Assembly (NCBI RefSeq): GCF_019097855.1
Contig: NZ_JAHRGL010000019.1
Coordinates: 62,001 to 126,000, forward strand
DNA from: Geopseudomonas aromaticivorans
GTDB lineage: Bacteria; Pseudomonadota; Gammaproteobacteria; Pseudomonadales; Pseudomonadaceae
Direction of reading: 5' to 3'
Length of the DNA stretch: 64,000 nucleotides
Part shown: one piece after another, positions 1-9,691 of the stretch
Numbering within the stretch: position 1 is the stretch's first letter
Layout of the letters: every line of letters begins with the position of its first letter
Notes under the pieces: model-generated
Database searches by the model: none
What the model was told of the DNA's origin: nothing
What the model saw: only the letters and a program-made list of their open reading frames with translations
Made by a program: the position numbers and the translations under genes

Positions 1-87
1 ATTCGTGCGGGCCATTGCTCTTGCAACTCGGCTGCCGTTGCGAATTTGACGCATCGCTAGCAACCCTCTAACCTTCGCGCCCTGCTT

Positions 88-292
88 CAGGTGCCCCCCA
101 GCCAAGGCTTGGTGGGGTGAAACAGGGAAGCCGGTGCGTGTGCGAAATGTCACACACAAGGCCGGCGCTGCCCCCGCAACGGTAGGCGAGTCAAGACGTC
201 GCTATTGGCCACTGTGCTCAGGCATGGGAAGGCGCGACTTCGGGAACCCCAGGTTCCACTCGCAAGCCCGGAGACCGGCCTGTCGCATCCAC
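88..292 (+). promoter_or_regulatory. Cobalamin riboswitch (AdoCbl class)
   Basis: The leader of btuB carries the conserved parts of a cobalamin riboswitch in the right order: a GGTG-containing first stem near 90, the GGGAAGCCGGTG segment near 124-135, the CTGCCCCCGCAACGGTA core at about 168-184, and a B12-box-like AGCCCGGAGACCGGCCTG at about 265-282. Such elements shut down expression when adenosylcobalamin binds. It should control btuB and, if cotranscribed, the cob genes behind it. The outer borders are approximate. A weak sigma70-like promoter (TTGACG at 46-51, TAACCT at 69-74) lies upstream. Confidence 0.93.
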
Positions 293-424
293 GGTATCGC
301 GGAGGGCGCTACTCGTCGGGTGGGCGGCTTTCCTGGTTTTTTATCCCGTCTGTTCGTCGTCATGTCCTCTGCATGCCTCCTGCAATCCTGATCGCGCGGG
401 TGAGCGCGATGCAGAGAGTGAACG

Positions 425-2263
425 ATGAGCAAAGCCCTTCTGGCGCCGGCAGCGATCATGCTGTGTGGCGTGTCTTCCCTTTCCTTGGCGGCCGAGCCGT
501 TGTCGGTCGAACCCCTGCTGGTGACCGCCAGCCGCACCGTGCAGACCGCCAGCGAGTCGCTGGCGGCGGTGACGGTGATTGACCGCGAGGAGATCGAGCG
601 CAAGCAGGCCGCCTCGCTGCCCGAGCTGCTGCGCAGCGTGCCGGGCGTGTCGCTGGCCAACAATGGCGGCCCCGGCAAGAGCACCTCGCTGTTCCTGCGC
701 GGCAGCGAGTCCGATCACGTGCTGGTGCTGATCGACGGCATCAAGGTCGGCTCGGCCACCAGCGGCAGCGCCGCCTTCCAGGACCTGCCGGTGGAGCTGA
801 TTGAGCGCATCGAGATCGTCCGCGGCCCGCGCTCCAGCCTGTACGGCTCGGAGGCCATCGGCGGGGTGATCCAGATCTTCACCCGCAAGGACGGCGGTGC
901 CGGCCTGCGGCCGTTCCTCTCCGTCGGCAGCGGCAGCCACGCCAGCCACAGCGGCAGTGCCGGGCTGTCCGGTCGCGCGGGTTTCAGCTGGTTCAACCTC
1001 GGCGTCTCCGCCAGCGACAGCGATGGCATCAACGTCAAGCCGCGCAGCGCCAGCGGCTACGAGGACGACCGCGATGGCTACCGTAACCTGTCCGCCTCGC
1101 TGCGCGCCGGGCATCGTTTCGCCAATGGCCTGGAGCTGGATGGCAATTTCCTGCAGGCCAAGTCGCACAACGACTACGACGGAGTGAACCGCCGGCGCAG
1201 CGCCGGTTTCGGTGCCAACGCCGATGGCGTGCAGAAGGTCGCCGGCCTGCGCGCGCGCTTTGCCCCGCTCGAGCCCTGGCAGGTGACCCTGCAGGGCGGC
1301 CGCAGCGAGGACAAGTCGGACGCCGATCAGGACGGTGCCTTCTATTCGCGCTTCGATACCCGCCGCGACTCGCTGTCCTGGCAGAACGATGTGACGCTGG
1401 CCGAGGACCATACCCTGGTGCTGGGCGTCGACCACCAGCACGACGAGGTGAACGGCAGCACCGCCTACGCCGAGGACTCGCGCGACAACGACGGCTACTT
1501 CGCCCAGTACCTCGGTGGCAGCGGGCGCCACGACTGGCAGCTGGCGCTGCGCCGCGACGACAACCAGCAGTTCGGCGACCACGAGACCGGCAGCCTCGCC
1601 TGGGGTTATGCGCTGAGTGATTCACTACGCGCCTATGCCAGCTATGGCACGGCATTCAAGGCGCCGACCTTCAACGAGCTGTACTACCCCGGCTACGGCA
1701 ACCCCGAGCTGGATGCCGAGACCTCGCGCAGCCTCGAACTCGGCCTGCAGGGCCGCCCGGGCTGGGGCCATTGGCAGCTGGCGGCCTTCCGTACCCTCAT
1801 CGACGACCTGATCGCCTACGATGCCAGCCTCGAGGCGCCCAACAACGTCGATCAGGCGCGCATCCGCGGCGTCGAGGCGAGCCTCGGCAGCCAGTGGCTG
1901 GGCTGGGACTGGAACGCCAACCTGACCCTGCAGGAGCCGGAAAGCCGCGGCGGCAGCCACGACGGCAACGAGCTGGCGCGCCGCGCCAAACAGATGCTCA
2001 ACCTCGATATCGACCGCGCCATCGGCCGTTTCAGCGTCGGCGCCAGCCTGCATGCCGAGGACCAGCGCTACGACGACCTGGCCAACCAGAGCGAGCTGTC
2101 CGGCTACGCCAGCCTCGACCTGCGTGGCGAATACTGCCTCGACGACGAGTGGCGCCTGCAGGCGCGGGTGACCAACCTGCTCGACGCCGACTACCAGACC
2201 GCCGCCGGCTACAACCAGCCGGGCCAAGCCGTCTACTTCACCGTGCGCTACCAGGCGCTGTGA
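425..2263 (+). CDS. btuB: TonB-dependent vitamin B12 receptor BtuB
   Basis: 612-residue outer-membrane receptor importing cobalamin with energy from TonB/ExbBD. It has a signal peptide (about 1-22), a TonB-box-like VEPLLVTASR just after it, a plug domain (about 55-155) with LPELLRSVPGVS, LFLRGSES, VLIDGIKVG, IEIVRGPRSSLYGSEAIGG, and a long beta-barrel in which FKAPTFNELYYPGYGNPEL is a clear receptor motif. Length fits BtuB (about 600). It is the first gene after the cobalamin riboswitch and is followed by a BtuM-like inner-membrane protein and cobO, so cobalamin is the expected substrate. The start ATG follows a modest GA-rich ribosome-binding stretch. Confidence 0.93.
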   Translation: MSKALLAPAAIMLCGVSSLSLAAEPLSVEPLLVTASRTVQTASESLAAVTVIDREEIERKQAASLPELLRSVPGVSLANNGGPGKSTSLFLRGSESDHVLVLIDGIKVGSATSGSAAFQDLPVELIERIEIVRGPRSSLYGSEAIGGVIQIFTRKDGGAGLRPFLSVGSGSHASHSGSAGLSGRAGFSWFNLGVSASDSDGINVKPRSASGYEDDRDGYRNLSASLRAGHRFANGLELDGNFLQAKSHNDYDGVNRRRSAGFGANADGVQKVAGLRARFAPLEPWQVTLQGGRSEDKSDADQDGAFYSRFDTRRDSLSWQNDVTLAEDHTLVLGVDHQHDEVNGSTAYAEDSRDNDGYFAQYLGGSGRHDWQLALRRDDNQQFGDHETGSLAWGYALSDSLRAYASYGTAFKAPTFNELYYPGYGNPELDAETSRSLELGLQGRPGWGHWQLAAFRTLIDDLIAYDASLEAPNNVDQARIRGVEASLGSQWLGWDWNANLTLQEPESRGGSHDGNELARRAKQMLNLDIDRAIGRFSVGASLHAEDQRYDDLANQSELSGYASLDLRGEYCLDDEWRLQARVTNLLDADYQTAAGYNQPGQAVYFTVRYQAL

Positions 2264-2319
2264 ACCACTGGCGCCCCGTGCGAGCGGGGCGCCGCATCCT
2301 TGCCCCCAGGAGTTCCCCC

Positions 2320-2892
2320 ATGCTCGACCTTTCCCCCCGCAGCCGCCTGGCCATCGGCATCGCCCTGGCGCTGCTGATGGCCGTGACCCGCGGCCACCAC
2401 TTCAGCGACATCAACCTGCCCAGCGCTTCCTGGGCGGTGTTCTTCCTCGCCGGCGTCCTGCTGCCGGCGCGCTGGGCCTTTCCGGCGCTGTTCCTCGAGG
2501 CGGTCGCCCTCGACCTTGCCGCCGTCACCTGGGGCGGCGTGAGCAACTGGTGCGTGACCCCGGCCTACGGGCTGCTGTTGCCGGCCTACGCCGCGCTGTG
2601 GTTAGGCGGCCGCCTGTATGCCCGAGTGCACCAGGAGGGCTGGGCGACCCTGGGCCGCCTGCTGACCTGTCTGCTCGGCGCCAGCTCGGTCTGCCACCTG
2701 CTGTCCAGCGGCGGCTTCTACTTCTTCTCCGGTCGCTACCCCGACGCGAGCCTGGCCGGTTTCCTGCCGCGCATCGCCGCCTACTACCCACAGTCGCTGC
2801 AGGCGCTGGCCCTGTATGTCGGCCTGGCGGCGCTGCTGCTGGCAGCCGGTCATGCCTGGACGCAGCGCTCGAGTGCCGAGGTGAGCCGATGA
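2320..2892 (+). CDS. btuM: BtuM-like inner-membrane cobalamin transport protein
   Basis: 190-residue membrane protein with about six hydrophobic segments. Family resemblance rests on HHFSDINLPSASWAVFFLAG near 25-44, the RWAFPALFLEA segment at 51-61, and NWCVTPAYG with Cys78. BtuM proteins are solitary ECF S-component-like transporters of about 200 residues, found in Gram-negatives, that bind cobalamin through a conserved cysteine near this position. The gene lies between btuB and the adenosyltransferase cobO, overlapping cobO by four bases (ATGA), which fits import followed by adenosylation. An AGGAG motif precedes the chosen ATG. The assignment is from motif memory, not a search; otherwise it is an unknown B12-regulated membrane protein. 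Confidence 0.72.
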   Translation: MLDLSPRSRLAIGIALALLMAVTRGHHFSDINLPSASWAVFFLAGVLLPARWAFPALFLEAVALDLAAVTWGGVSNWCVTPAYGLLLPAYAALWLGGRLYARVHQEGWATLGRLLTCLLGASSVCHLLSSGGFYFFSGRYPDASLAGFLPRIAAYYPQSLQALALYVGLAALLLAAGHAWTQRSSAEVSR

Positions 2893-3506
2893 GCGCGCCG
2901 GACGAGACCGCCCGCGACGAGCGCCACAAGGCGCGCATGCAGCGCAAGAAGGCGGTGGTCGACGCCAAGATCGCCGAGGCCAGCGCCGAGCGCGGCCTGT
3001 TGCTGGTCAACAGTGGCAACGGCAAGGGCAAGAGCAGCGCGGCCTTCGGCATGCTGGCGCGCACCCTCGGTCACGGTCTCAAGGCCGGCGTGGTGCAGTT
3101 CATCAAGGGCGCGGCGAGCACCGGCGAGGAGGCGTTCTTCCGCCGCTTCCCCGACGAGGTGCGCTACTTCGTGATGGGTGAAGGCTTCACCTGGGAGACC
3201 CAGGACCGCCAGCGCGACATCGACAAGGCCGAGCAGGCCTGGGCGGTGGCTCGCGAGCTGCTGCAGGACCCCGAGATCGCCCTGGTGGTGCTCGACGAGT
3301 TGAACATCGCCCTCAAGTACGGCTACCTGCAGCTGGATACGGTGCTGGCCGACATCGCGGCACGCCCGCCGCTACAGCACGTGGTGGTCACCGGCCGCGG
3401 CGCGCTGCCGGGGCTGATCGAGGCGGCTGACACGGTCAGCGAGATCGGCCTGGTCAAGCACGCTTTCCAGGCCGGAGTGAAGGCGCAGCGAGGTGTGGAA
3501 TTCTGA
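2889..3506 (+). CDS. cobO: Cob(I)yrinic acid a,c-diamide adenosyltransferase
   Basis: 205-residue cytosolic enzyme of the CobO/BtuR/CobA type that transfers the 5'-deoxyadenosyl group of ATP to cob(I)alamin or corrinoid precursors. The P-loop NSGNGKGKSS is at residues 41-50; the conserved VVQFIKG, VVLDELNIALKYG and VVTGRGA segments follow, and the C-terminus RGVEF is typical. The start ATG overlaps the stop of the preceding gene (ATGA), so translation is probably coupled. It can serve both de novo synthesis and salvage of corrinoids taken up by BtuB. Confidence 0.95.
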   Translation: MSAPDETARDERHKARMQRKKAVVDAKIAEASAERGLLLVNSGNGKGKSSAAFGMLARTLGHGLKAGVVQFIKGAASTGEEAFFRRFPDEVRYFVMGEGFTWETQDRQRDIDKAEQAWAVARELLQDPEIALVVLDELNIALKYGYLQLDTVLADIAARPPLQHVVVTGRGALPGLIEAADTVSEIGLVKHAFQAGVKAQRGVEF

Positions 3507-3618
3507 TGTGCCTCGCGATTGCGACTGCCGAGGCGAATTTTTTCCCGACCAACGGGTCAGTCAAGGCAATCCGGTCGCAAGTGAATGCGTGCCTGTCCGT
3601 GTCCGTATGGAGTCGCTG

Positions 3619-4914
3619 ATGAACAATCCCCGCCATTGTCCCGCCCTGCTGATCGCCGCCCCCGCCTCGGGGCAGGGCAAGACCACCGTCACCGCCGCGC
3701 TGGCACGCCACCACATCAACCAGGGCCGGCGCGTGCGGGTGTTCAAGTGCGGCCCGGACTTTCTCGACCCGATGATCCTCGCCCGCGCCTGCGGCGCGCC
3801 GGTGGACTCGCTGGACCTCTGGCTGGTCGGCGAGGAGGAGTGCCGGCGGCGCCTGTGGCAGGCCGCCGGCGAGGCCGACCTGATCCTCATCGAGGGGGTG
3901 ATGGGCCTGTTCGACGGCACGCCCTCGGCGGCCGACCTGGCCCGGCGCTTCGGCGTGCCGGTGCTGGCGGTGATCGACGGTGCGGCCATGGCGCAGACCT
4001 TCGCCGCCATCGCCCACGGCCTGGCCAGCTACCAGAGCGACCTGCCGTTCGCCGGGGTACTGGCCAACCGGGTCGGCAGCGCGCGCCACGGCGAGATCCT
4101 CCGCGACTGCCTGCCGGCGCACCTGCCGTGGTTCGGCGCGCTGCCGCGCGCCGCCGCCATCGAGCTGCCCAGCCGCCATCTCGGTCTGGTGCAGGCCGCC
4201 GAGCTGGCCGATCTCGACGCCCGCCTGGACGCCGCTGCCGCCGCCCTGTCGGAGACTGGCGTGTCGAGTCTGCCGGCGCAGGTGGCGTTTGCCGGATCGG
4301 AGCCCGCCGTGTGTTCGCCGCTGCTGCAGGGCGTGCGCATCGGCGTGGCCCGCGATGCGGCCTTCGCCTTCGTCTACCCAGCCAACCTCGACCTGCTGCG
4401 CGCGTTGGGCGCCGAGCTGATATTCTTCTCGCCGCTCGACGACCACCAGCTGCCGCAGGTGGACAGCCTGTACCTGCCGGGCGGCTATCCGGAGCTGTAT
4501 CTGCAGCAACTGGCCGGCAACACGGCAATGCGCGTGGCGATCCGCGCCCATCATGCCGCCGGCAAGCCGATCCTCGCCGAGTGCGGCGGCATGCTCTACC
4601 TGCTCGACGGCCTGACCGATCTCGACGCCCAGCGTGGCGAGCTGCTCGGCCTGCTGCCGGGCGAAGCGCAGATGCAGCCCAGACTGGTGACCTTGGCCAT
4701 GCAGGAGGTCGAGTTGGACGGCGAACGCCTGCGTGGGCACAGCTACCACCACTCCAGCATGGAGTGCGCGCTGCAGCCCATCGCCCACGGCGAATGCCCC
4801 AACTACCGGCGCGTCCGCGAGCCGCTGTACCGCAGTGGCCGGTTGACCGCCAGCTACATCCACTTCTACCTGCCCTCGGCGCCGCGCGCAGCAGCCGCGC
4901 TGCTGCGCCCGTGA
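3619..4914 (+). CDS. cobB: Cobyrinic acid a,c-diamide synthase (glutamine-hydrolysing)
   Basis: 431-residue amidotransferase that amidates the a and c carboxylates of the corrin ring with ATP and glutamine. The N-terminal domain opens with the ATP-binding APASGQGKTTVTAAL; the C-terminal class I glutaminase-like domain has the nucleophile Cys322 in LAECGGMLYL and the histidine-rich RGHSYHHSS. I chose the ATG at 3619 because a GGAG lies seven bases upstream; the frame is open back to 3493 and another ATG is at 3607. It follows cobO, the usual partner. The 112-base gap before it shows no terminator. Confidence 0.94.
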   Translation: MNNPRHCPALLIAAPASGQGKTTVTAALARHHINQGRRVRVFKCGPDFLDPMILARACGAPVDSLDLWLVGEEECRRRLWQAAGEADLILIEGVMGLFDGTPSAADLARRFGVPVLAVIDGAAMAQTFAAIAHGLASYQSDLPFAGVLANRVGSARHGEILRDCLPAHLPWFGALPRAAAIELPSRHLGLVQAAELADLDARLDAAAAALSETGVSSLPAQVAFAGSEPAVCSPLLQGVRIGVARDAAFAFVYPANLDLLRALGAELIFFSPLDDHQLPQVDSLYLPGGYPELYLQQLAGNTAMRVAIRAHHAAGKPILAECGGMLYLLDGLTDLDAQRGELLGLLPGEAQMQPRLVTLAMQEVELDGERLRGHSYHHSSMECALQPIAHGECPNYRRVREPLYRSGRLTASYIHFYLPSAPRAAAALLRP

Positions 4915-4999
4915 CCCCTCTGGAGATCCTGCCGGCCTCGCGCCTGCGCCCCATCCGCCCATGACCGATGAAAACGCCAGCAAGCTGCAGGAAACTGCG

Positions 5000-5650
5000 A
5001 TGAACCCCCATGCCTTCAGCGCTCAGGACAAGGCCGCGGTCTACCGCGCCATCGCCGAGCGCCGCGACATGCGCCACTTCAGCGGCGGCACGGTGGTGCC
5101 CGAGCTGCTGGCGCGCCTGCTGGATGCCGCCCACCAGGCGCCCAGCGTCGGCCTGATGCAGCCGTGGCGGTTTATCCGCATCACCGACCCAATGCTGCGC
5201 CGGCAGATCAAGACGCTGGTGGAGGCCGAGCGGGTGCGTACCGCGGAGGCGATGGGCGAGCGCTCCAGCGAGTTCATGCGCCTCAAGGTCGAGGGCATCG
5301 AGGACAGCGCCGAGCTGCTGGTGGCCTGTCTGATGGACGGCCGCGAGCGCTACATCTTCGGCCGCCGCACCCTGCCGCAGATGGACCTGGCCTCGCTGTC
5401 CTGCGCGATCCAGAACCTCTGGCTGGCCGCCCGTGCCGAAGGCCTGGGCATGGGCTGGGTGTCGCTGTTCGATCCCGTGGCGCTCGGCGCGCTGCTCGGC
5501 CTGCCGGAGGGCGCCGAACCGCTGGCGCTGCTCTGCCTCGGACCGGTCGAGGAGTTCTACCCGCGGCCGATGCTGGTCGAGGAGGGCTGGGCCGAGGAAA
5601 AGCCGCTGGCCGACATGCTGTTCGAGAACCACTGGGGCCAGCAGCCGTGA
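5000..5650 (+). CDS. bluB: 5,6-dimethylbenzimidazole synthase BluB
   Basis: About 216 residues, nitroreductase fold. BluB cannibalises reduced FMN with oxygen to form dimethylbenzimidazole, the lower ligand of B12. Supporting motifs are [12 protein letters not shown] near the N-terminus, [13 protein letters not shown], and the C-terminal [10 protein letters not shown]. The ATG at 5000 is preceded by AGGAA at a good distance; an in-frame ATG at 4961 would add 13 residues but has no clear ribosome site. It overlaps the next gene by four bases (GTGA). Its presence shows that the organism can make its own lower ligand aerobically. Confidence 0.92.
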   Translation: MNPHAFSAQDKAAVYRAIAERRDMRHFSGGTVVPELLARLLDAAHQAPSVGLMQPWRFIRITDPMLRRQIKTLVEAERVRTAEAMGERSSEFMRLKVEGIEDSAELLVACLMDGRERYIFGRRTLPQMDLASLSCAIQNLWLAARAEGLGMGWVSLFDPVALGALLGLPEGAEPLALLCLGPVEEFYPRPMLVEEGWAEEKPLADMLFENHWGQQP

Positions 5651-6555
5651 GCCTGGGCCTTGCCCTGCTCGCCGGCGTGGCGCTGGACATGGTGCTCGGC
5701 GAGCCGCGCCGCTGGCATCCGCTGGTGGCCTTCGGCCGCCTGGCCAATCGACTGGAAGCGCAGTTCAACGGCCACGGCCGTGGCTGGCGCAGCCACGGGG
5801 TAAGCGCCTGGTGCCTGGCGGTGTTGCCGCTCACTTTCCTTATCTGGCTGCTGGTGCAGCTGCCGCTGCTCGGCGGGATGCTGGAAATCCTCGCCCTGTA
5901 CGCTGCGCTGGGCCTGCGCAGCCTGCACGAGCACGCCCTGCCGGTACTCGACGCCCTGCGCCGCGGCGACCTCGAGGCGGCACGCCGAGGTGTTGGCATG
6001 GTGGTCAGCCGCGATACCCGCGAACTGGATGAAAACGGCGTGGCCCGCGCCGCCACCGAGTCGGTGCTGGAGAACGGCAGCGACGCGGTGTTCGCCGCGC
6101 TGTTCTGGTTCGCCGTGGCCGGCGCGCCAGGTGTGGTGCTCTATCGGCTGAGCAATACCCTCGACGCCATGTGGGGCTACCGCACGCCGCGCTTCGAGCG
6201 CTTTGGCTGGGCCGCTGCGCGCATCGACGACGGGCTCAACTACCTGCCGGCGCGCCTGACCGCGCTGACCTACGCACTGCTCGGCCAGACCCGCCGCGCG
6301 CTGGGCTGCTGGCGCCGCCAGGCACCGCAGTGGGACAGCCCCAACGCCGGCCCGGTGATGGCCGCCGGCGCCGGTGCCCTGGGCGTCGAGCTGGGCGGCG
6401 CGGCGATCTACCACGGCGAGGTCCACCAGCGGCCGAGCCTCGGCGAGGGTGTGCCGGCGAGTGCAGAGAGCATCGCCGGGGCGCTGAGCCTGCTGCGCCG
6501 CGGGGTGCTGCTGTGGCTGGTGCTCGTGCTGCTCGGAGGCTGGCTGCATGCTTGA
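5647..6555 (+). CDS. cobD: Adenosylcobinamide-phosphate synthase (CobD/CbiB)
   Basis: 302-residue integral membrane protein that joins adenosylcobyric acid to aminopropanol phosphate. Family motifs seen are [20 protein letters not shown] at the N-terminus, [19 protein letters not shown] and [14 protein letters not shown] in the middle, [14 protein letters not shown], and [18 protein letters not shown]. Several hydrophobic segments match the multi-span topology. The start is a GTG overlapping the bluB stop (GTGA); an upstream open frame is only the shadow of bluB. The cobC start overlaps its end by eight bases. Named cobD in Pseudomonas and cbiB in Salmonella. Confidence 0.93.
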   Translation: MSLGLALLAGVALDMVLGEPRRWHPLVAFGRLANRLEAQFNGHGRGWRSHGVSAWCLAVLPLTFLIWLLVQLPLLGGMLEILALYAALGLRSLHEHALPVLDALRRGDLEAARRGVGMVVSRDTRELDENGVARAATESVLENGSDAVFAALFWFAVAGAPGVVLYRLSNTLDAMWGYRTPRFERFGWAAARIDDGLNYLPARLTALTYALLGQTRRALGCWRRQAPQWDSPNAGPVMAAGAGALGVELGGAAIYHGEVHQRPSLGEGVPASAESIAGALSLLRRGVLLWLVLVLLGGWLHA

Positions 6556-7534
6556 ACACGGTGGCCGCCTGCGCTCCGCTGCGCAGCGCTACGGCATTCC
6601 CCTCGGCGACTGGCTGGACCTGTCCACCGCCATCGCCCCCGAGCCCTGGCCGCTGCCGGCGATTCCTGTCGAGGCGTGGGCACGGTTGCCGGAAGACGAC
6701 GACGGCCTGAGCGAGGCCGCCTGCGCCTGCTATGGCGCGGCTCACGCGCTGCCGGTGGCCGGCAGTCAGGCTGCGATCCAGGCGCTACCGCAGCTACTGC
6801 CGCCCTGCCGGGTGGGCATGCTCGAGCCGAGCTACGCGGAACACGCCCAGGCCTGGCAGCGAGCGGGGCATCAGCTCGTCCGTCTGGCCGCCGCCGACAT
6901 CGACCAGCGGCTCGACGGCCTCGATGTGTTGGTGCTGGTCAACCCCAACAACCCCACCGGCGAGCTGTTCGCCGTCGAGCAGTTGCTCGACTGGCACGCA
7001 CGGCTGCACGCCCGTGGCGGCTGCCTGCTGGTCGACGAGGCGTTCATGGACTGCACCCCCGAGTTCAGCCTGGCGACGCACAGCGACAAGCCGGGACTGA
7101 TCGTGCTGCGCTCGTTCGGCAAGTTCTTCGGCCTGGCCGGCGTGCGCTTGGGCTTCGTGCTGGCCGAGGCGACGTTGCTCGAGCTGCTGGCCGAACGTCT
7201 CGGCCCCTGGGCGGCCAGTGGTCCGGCGCGGGCGCTCGGCATCCAGGCGCTGGCCGACTCCAGTGCCGCGGCGCGACGCTTGCGTACCCTGCGCCTGCAG
7301 GCGGCCGGGCAGCGCCTGGCGTCCCTGTTGCGCAAGCACGGGCTGGCGCCGGAGGGCGGCACGGCGCTGTTCCAGTGGCTGCGCCACGAGCGCGCCGGCG
7401 AGCTGCACGACTTCCTCGCCCGCCGCGGCATCCTGGTGCGCCTGTTCGACCAGCCGGCCAGCCTGCGCTTCGGCCAGCCGGCGGACGAGGCCGGCTGGCA
7501 GCGCCTGGCCCAGGCGCTGCACGACTATGGGTAG
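6548..7534 (+). CDS. cobC: L-threonine-O-3-phosphate decarboxylase
   Basis: 328-residue PLP enzyme of the class II aminotransferase fold that decarboxylates threonine phosphate to (R)-1-aminopropan-2-ol phosphate, the linker of B12. Motifs are [23 protein letters not shown] and the PLP-binding lysine K192 in [16 protein letters not shown]. It directly follows cobD, which uses its product, as in other pseudomonads. The name follows the Pseudomonas denitrificans scheme (CobD in Salmonella). The stop codon TAG lies inside a palindromic repeat that starts at 7531. Confidence 0.93.
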   Translation: MLEHGGRLRSAAQRYGIPLGDWLDLSTAIAPEPWPLPAIPVEAWARLPEDDDGLSEAACACYGAAHALPVAGSQAAIQALPQLLPPCRVGMLEPSYAEHAQAWQRAGHQLVRLAAADIDQRLDGLDVLVLVNPNNPTGELFAVEQLLDWHARLHARGGCLLVDEAFMDCTPEFSLATHSDKPGLIVLRSFGKFFGLAGVRLGFVLAEATLLELLAERLGPWAASGPARALGIQALADSSAAARRLRTLRLQAAGQRLASLLRKHGLAPEGGTALFQWLRHERAGELHDFLARRGILVRLFDQPASLRFGQPADEAGWQRLAQALHDYG

Positions 7535-7593
7535 GGTGCGCCGTGCGCATCATGAGCCTGTGCACGGATACCGGTGCGCACGGCGCACCCTAC
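7531..7593. repeat. Inverted repeat, GTAGGGTGCGCC family, copy 1
   Basis: A REP-like element with arms GTAGGGTGCGCCGTGCGCA and TGCGCACGGCGCACCCTAC flanking a loop of about 25 bases. The same family recurs at 9091, 20582 and 27731. The TAG stop codon of cobC is bases 2-4 of the element, so its left border is fused exactly to the end of the gene. As RNA it would form a strong stem between cobC and cobQ. Confidence 0.9.
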
Positions 7594-7639
7594 GATCCGT
7601 CCGGCGCATCGCCGCATCAATTAAGAGACAGGAATAAGC

Positions 7640-9094
7640 ATGACCACCCTGATGGTGCAGGGCACCACCTCCGACGCCGGCAAGAGCACCCTGGTGACCG
7701 CGCTGTGCCGCTGGCTGGCGCGCCAGGGCGTGGCGGTGGCGCCGTTCAAGCCGCAGAACATGGCGCTCAATTCGGCGGTGACCGCCGATGGCGGCGAAAT
7801 CGGCCGCGCCCAGGCGGTGCAGGCGCAGGCCGCCAATCTGGCGCCGCACACCGACATGAACCCGGTGCTGCTCAAGCCCAACAGCGACATCGGCGCCCAG
7901 GTGATCATCCACGGCCGCGCCATCACCAGCATGGACGCCGCCGCCTACCACGACTACAAGCGCGTCGCCATGCAGGCGGTGCTCGAGTCGCACCAACGCC
8001 TCAACGCTCAGTACCCGGTGGTGATGGTCGAGGGCGCGGGTTCGCCGGCGGAGATCAACCTGCGCGCCGGCGACATCGCCAACATGGGCTTCGCCGAGGC
8101 GGTCGACTGCCCGGTGCTGCTGATCGCCGACATCGACAAGGGCGGCGTGTTCGCCCATCTGGTCGGCACCCTCGAACTGCTCAGCCCATCCGAGCAGGCG
8201 CGCATTCAGGGCTTTGTGATCAACCGCTTCCGCGGCGACCTCGCCCTGCTGCAGCCGGGTCTCGACTGGTTGGAGGCACGCACCGGCAAGCCGGTGCTCG
8301 GCGTGCTGCCCTATCTGCACGACCTGCACCTGGAGGCCGAGGACGCCATCGACCAGCGTCAGGTGGCCAAGAGCGGCGAGCGCCTGAAGGTGGTGGTGCC
8401 GGTTTTGCCGCGCATCAGCAATCACACCGACTTCGACCCGCTGCGCCTGCATCCGCAGGTGGAGCTGAGCTTCGTCGGCCCCGGCCAGAGCATTCCGCCG
8501 GCCGACCTGATCGTGCTGCCCGGCTCGAAGAGCGTGCGCGCCGATCTGAGCTTCCTGCGCGCGCAGGGCTGGGAGGCGGCGATCCAGCGCCACCTGCGCT
8601 ACGGCGGCAAGCTGCTGGGCATCTGCGGCGGCCTGCAGATGCTCGGCGGCGAGATCGCCGATCCGCTCGGTCTGGAAGGTGCGCCGGGCAGCAGTCGCGG
8701 CCTCGGTCTGCTGGCGCTGGATACGGTGCTGGAAGCCGACAAGCAGCTGCGCAACGTGCGCGGACGGCTGGCGTTGGAGGAGGCCGAGGTGAGCGGCTAC
8801 GAGATCCACGCCGGGGTCTGTCGCGGCGCCGCGCTCGAGCGCCCGGCGCTGCGCTTGGACGACGGTCGCGGCGACGGCGCGCTGAGCATGGATGGCCAGG
8901 TGTTCGGCACCTACCTGCACGGCCTGTTCGAGTCGCCGGCGGCGTGCAGCGCGCTGCTGCGCTGGGCCGGCCTGCGCGAGGTGGTCAGCCCCGACTACCA
9001 TGCCCTGCGCGAACGCGACATCGAGCGCTTGGCCGACCTGGTCGAGGCGCATCTGGATACCGCGCGGCTGCGTGAGCTGTGCGGTTTGACGTAG
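7640..9094 (+). CDS. cobQ: Cobyric acid synthase
   Basis: 484-residue glutamine amidotransferase that amidates carboxylates b, d, e and g of adenosylcobyrinic acid a,c-diamide. The ATP-binding N-terminus reads [20 protein letters not shown] and the substrate region [10 protein letters not shown]. The glutaminase-like domain has Cys329 in [11 protein letters not shown], and the histidine in [21 protein letters not shown] ribosome site precedes the ATG. It lies between two copies of the same palindromic repeat, and the downstream copy provides its TAG stop. Confidence 0.95.
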   Translation: MTTLMVQGTTSDAGKSTLVTALCRWLARQGVAVAPFKPQNMALNSAVTADGGEIGRAQAVQAQAANLAPHTDMNPVLLKPNSDIGAQVIIHGRAITSMDAAAYHDYKRVAMQAVLESHQRLNAQYPVVMVEGAGSPAEINLRAGDIANMGFAEAVDCPVLLIADIDKGGVFAHLVGTLELLSPSEQARIQGFVINRFRGDLALLQPGLDWLEARTGKPVLGVLPYLHDLHLEAEDAIDQRQVAKSGERLKVVVPVLPRISNHTDFDPLRLHPQVELSFVGPGQSIPPADLIVLPGSKSVRADLSFLRAQGWEAAIQRHLRYGGKLLGICGGLQMLGGEIADPLGLEGAPGSSRGLGLLALDTVLEADKQLRNVRGRLALEEAEVSGYEIHAGVCRGAALERPALRLDDGRGDGALSMDGQVFGTYLHGLFESPAACSALLRWAGLREVVSPDYHALRERDIERLADLVEAHLDTARLRELCGLT

Positions 9095-9146
9095 GGTGCG
9101 CCGTGCGCACCGTCCTGAGACCCCCGGTGCGCACGGCGCACCCTAC
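9091..9146. repeat. Inverted repeat, GTAGGGTGCGCC family, copy 2
   Basis: Arms GTAGGGTGCGCCGTGCGCACC and GGTGCGCACGGCGCACCCTAC with a short loop. As with copy 1, the second to fourth bases (TAG) serve as the stop codon of the upstream gene, here cobQ. It separates cobQ from cobP inside the operon. Confidence 0.9.
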
Positions 9147-9169
9147 CCTGAACCGACAGAGAGCCCTCG

Positions 9170-9691
9170 ATGCTTGAACTGATCCTCGGCGGCGCCCGCT
9201 CCGGCAAGAGCCGGCTGGCCGAGCGCCTGGCGCTGGAGTCCGGCCTGGCGGTGACCTACATCGCCACGGCCCACGCCGGCGATGACGAAATGGCCGCGCG
9301 CATTGCCCATCACCAGTCGCGCCGTCCGGACGATTGGGGGCTGCTGGAGGAGCCCGTCCACCTGATGCAGGTGTTGCGCGACCGTGCGGCGGAAAACCGC
9401 TGTCTGCTGGTCGACTGCCTGACCCTGTGGCTGACCAATCTGCTATGGCTTGATGAGGGCGCACATCTCGAGCGCGAGCGCGATACCTTGCTCGAAGGCA
9501 TCGCCGCGCTGCCCGGGCGCATCATCCTGGTCGGCAACGAAACCGGCCTCGGCGTGGTGCCGCTGGGCGAGCTGACTCGCCGCTACGTCGACGAGGCCGG
9601 CTGGTTGCATCAGGCGCTGGCCGAACGGGCGCAGCGGGTGACTTTCTGTGTGGCCGGGCTGCCGATGATTCTGAAAGGAGATTCCCTGTGA
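9170..9691 (+). CDS. cobP: Adenosylcobinamide kinase / GTP:adenosylcobinamide-phosphate guanylyltransferase
   Basis: 173-residue bifunctional enzyme (CobP; CobU in Salmonella) that phosphorylates adenosylcobinamide and then adds GMP. The P-loop [13 protein letters not shown] is at residues 4-16, followed by VTYIATA, the [12 protein letters not shown] segment (Walker B-like), and [19 protein letters not shown]. Length is normal. It overlaps cobT by four bases (GTGA), which suggests coupled translation. Confidence 0.95.
   Translation: MLELILGGARSGKSRLAERLALESGLAVTYIATAHAGDDEMAARIAHHQSRRPDDWGLLEEPVHLMQVLRDRAAENRCLLVDCLTLWLTNLLWLDEGAHLERERDTLLEGIAALPGRIILVGNETGLGVVPLGELTRRYVDEAGWLHQALAERAQRVTFCVAGLPMILKGDSL

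Noticed and set aside
341-1582. Long antisense open frame (413 codons) opposite btuB
   Set aside because: It is low-complexity in A, V, G, L, Q, R, overlaps a well-recognised gene, and is the usual shadow frame of GC-rich DNA. The same holds for other long frames opposite iorB, the carboxylase, the ATP-grasp gene and mdcA.
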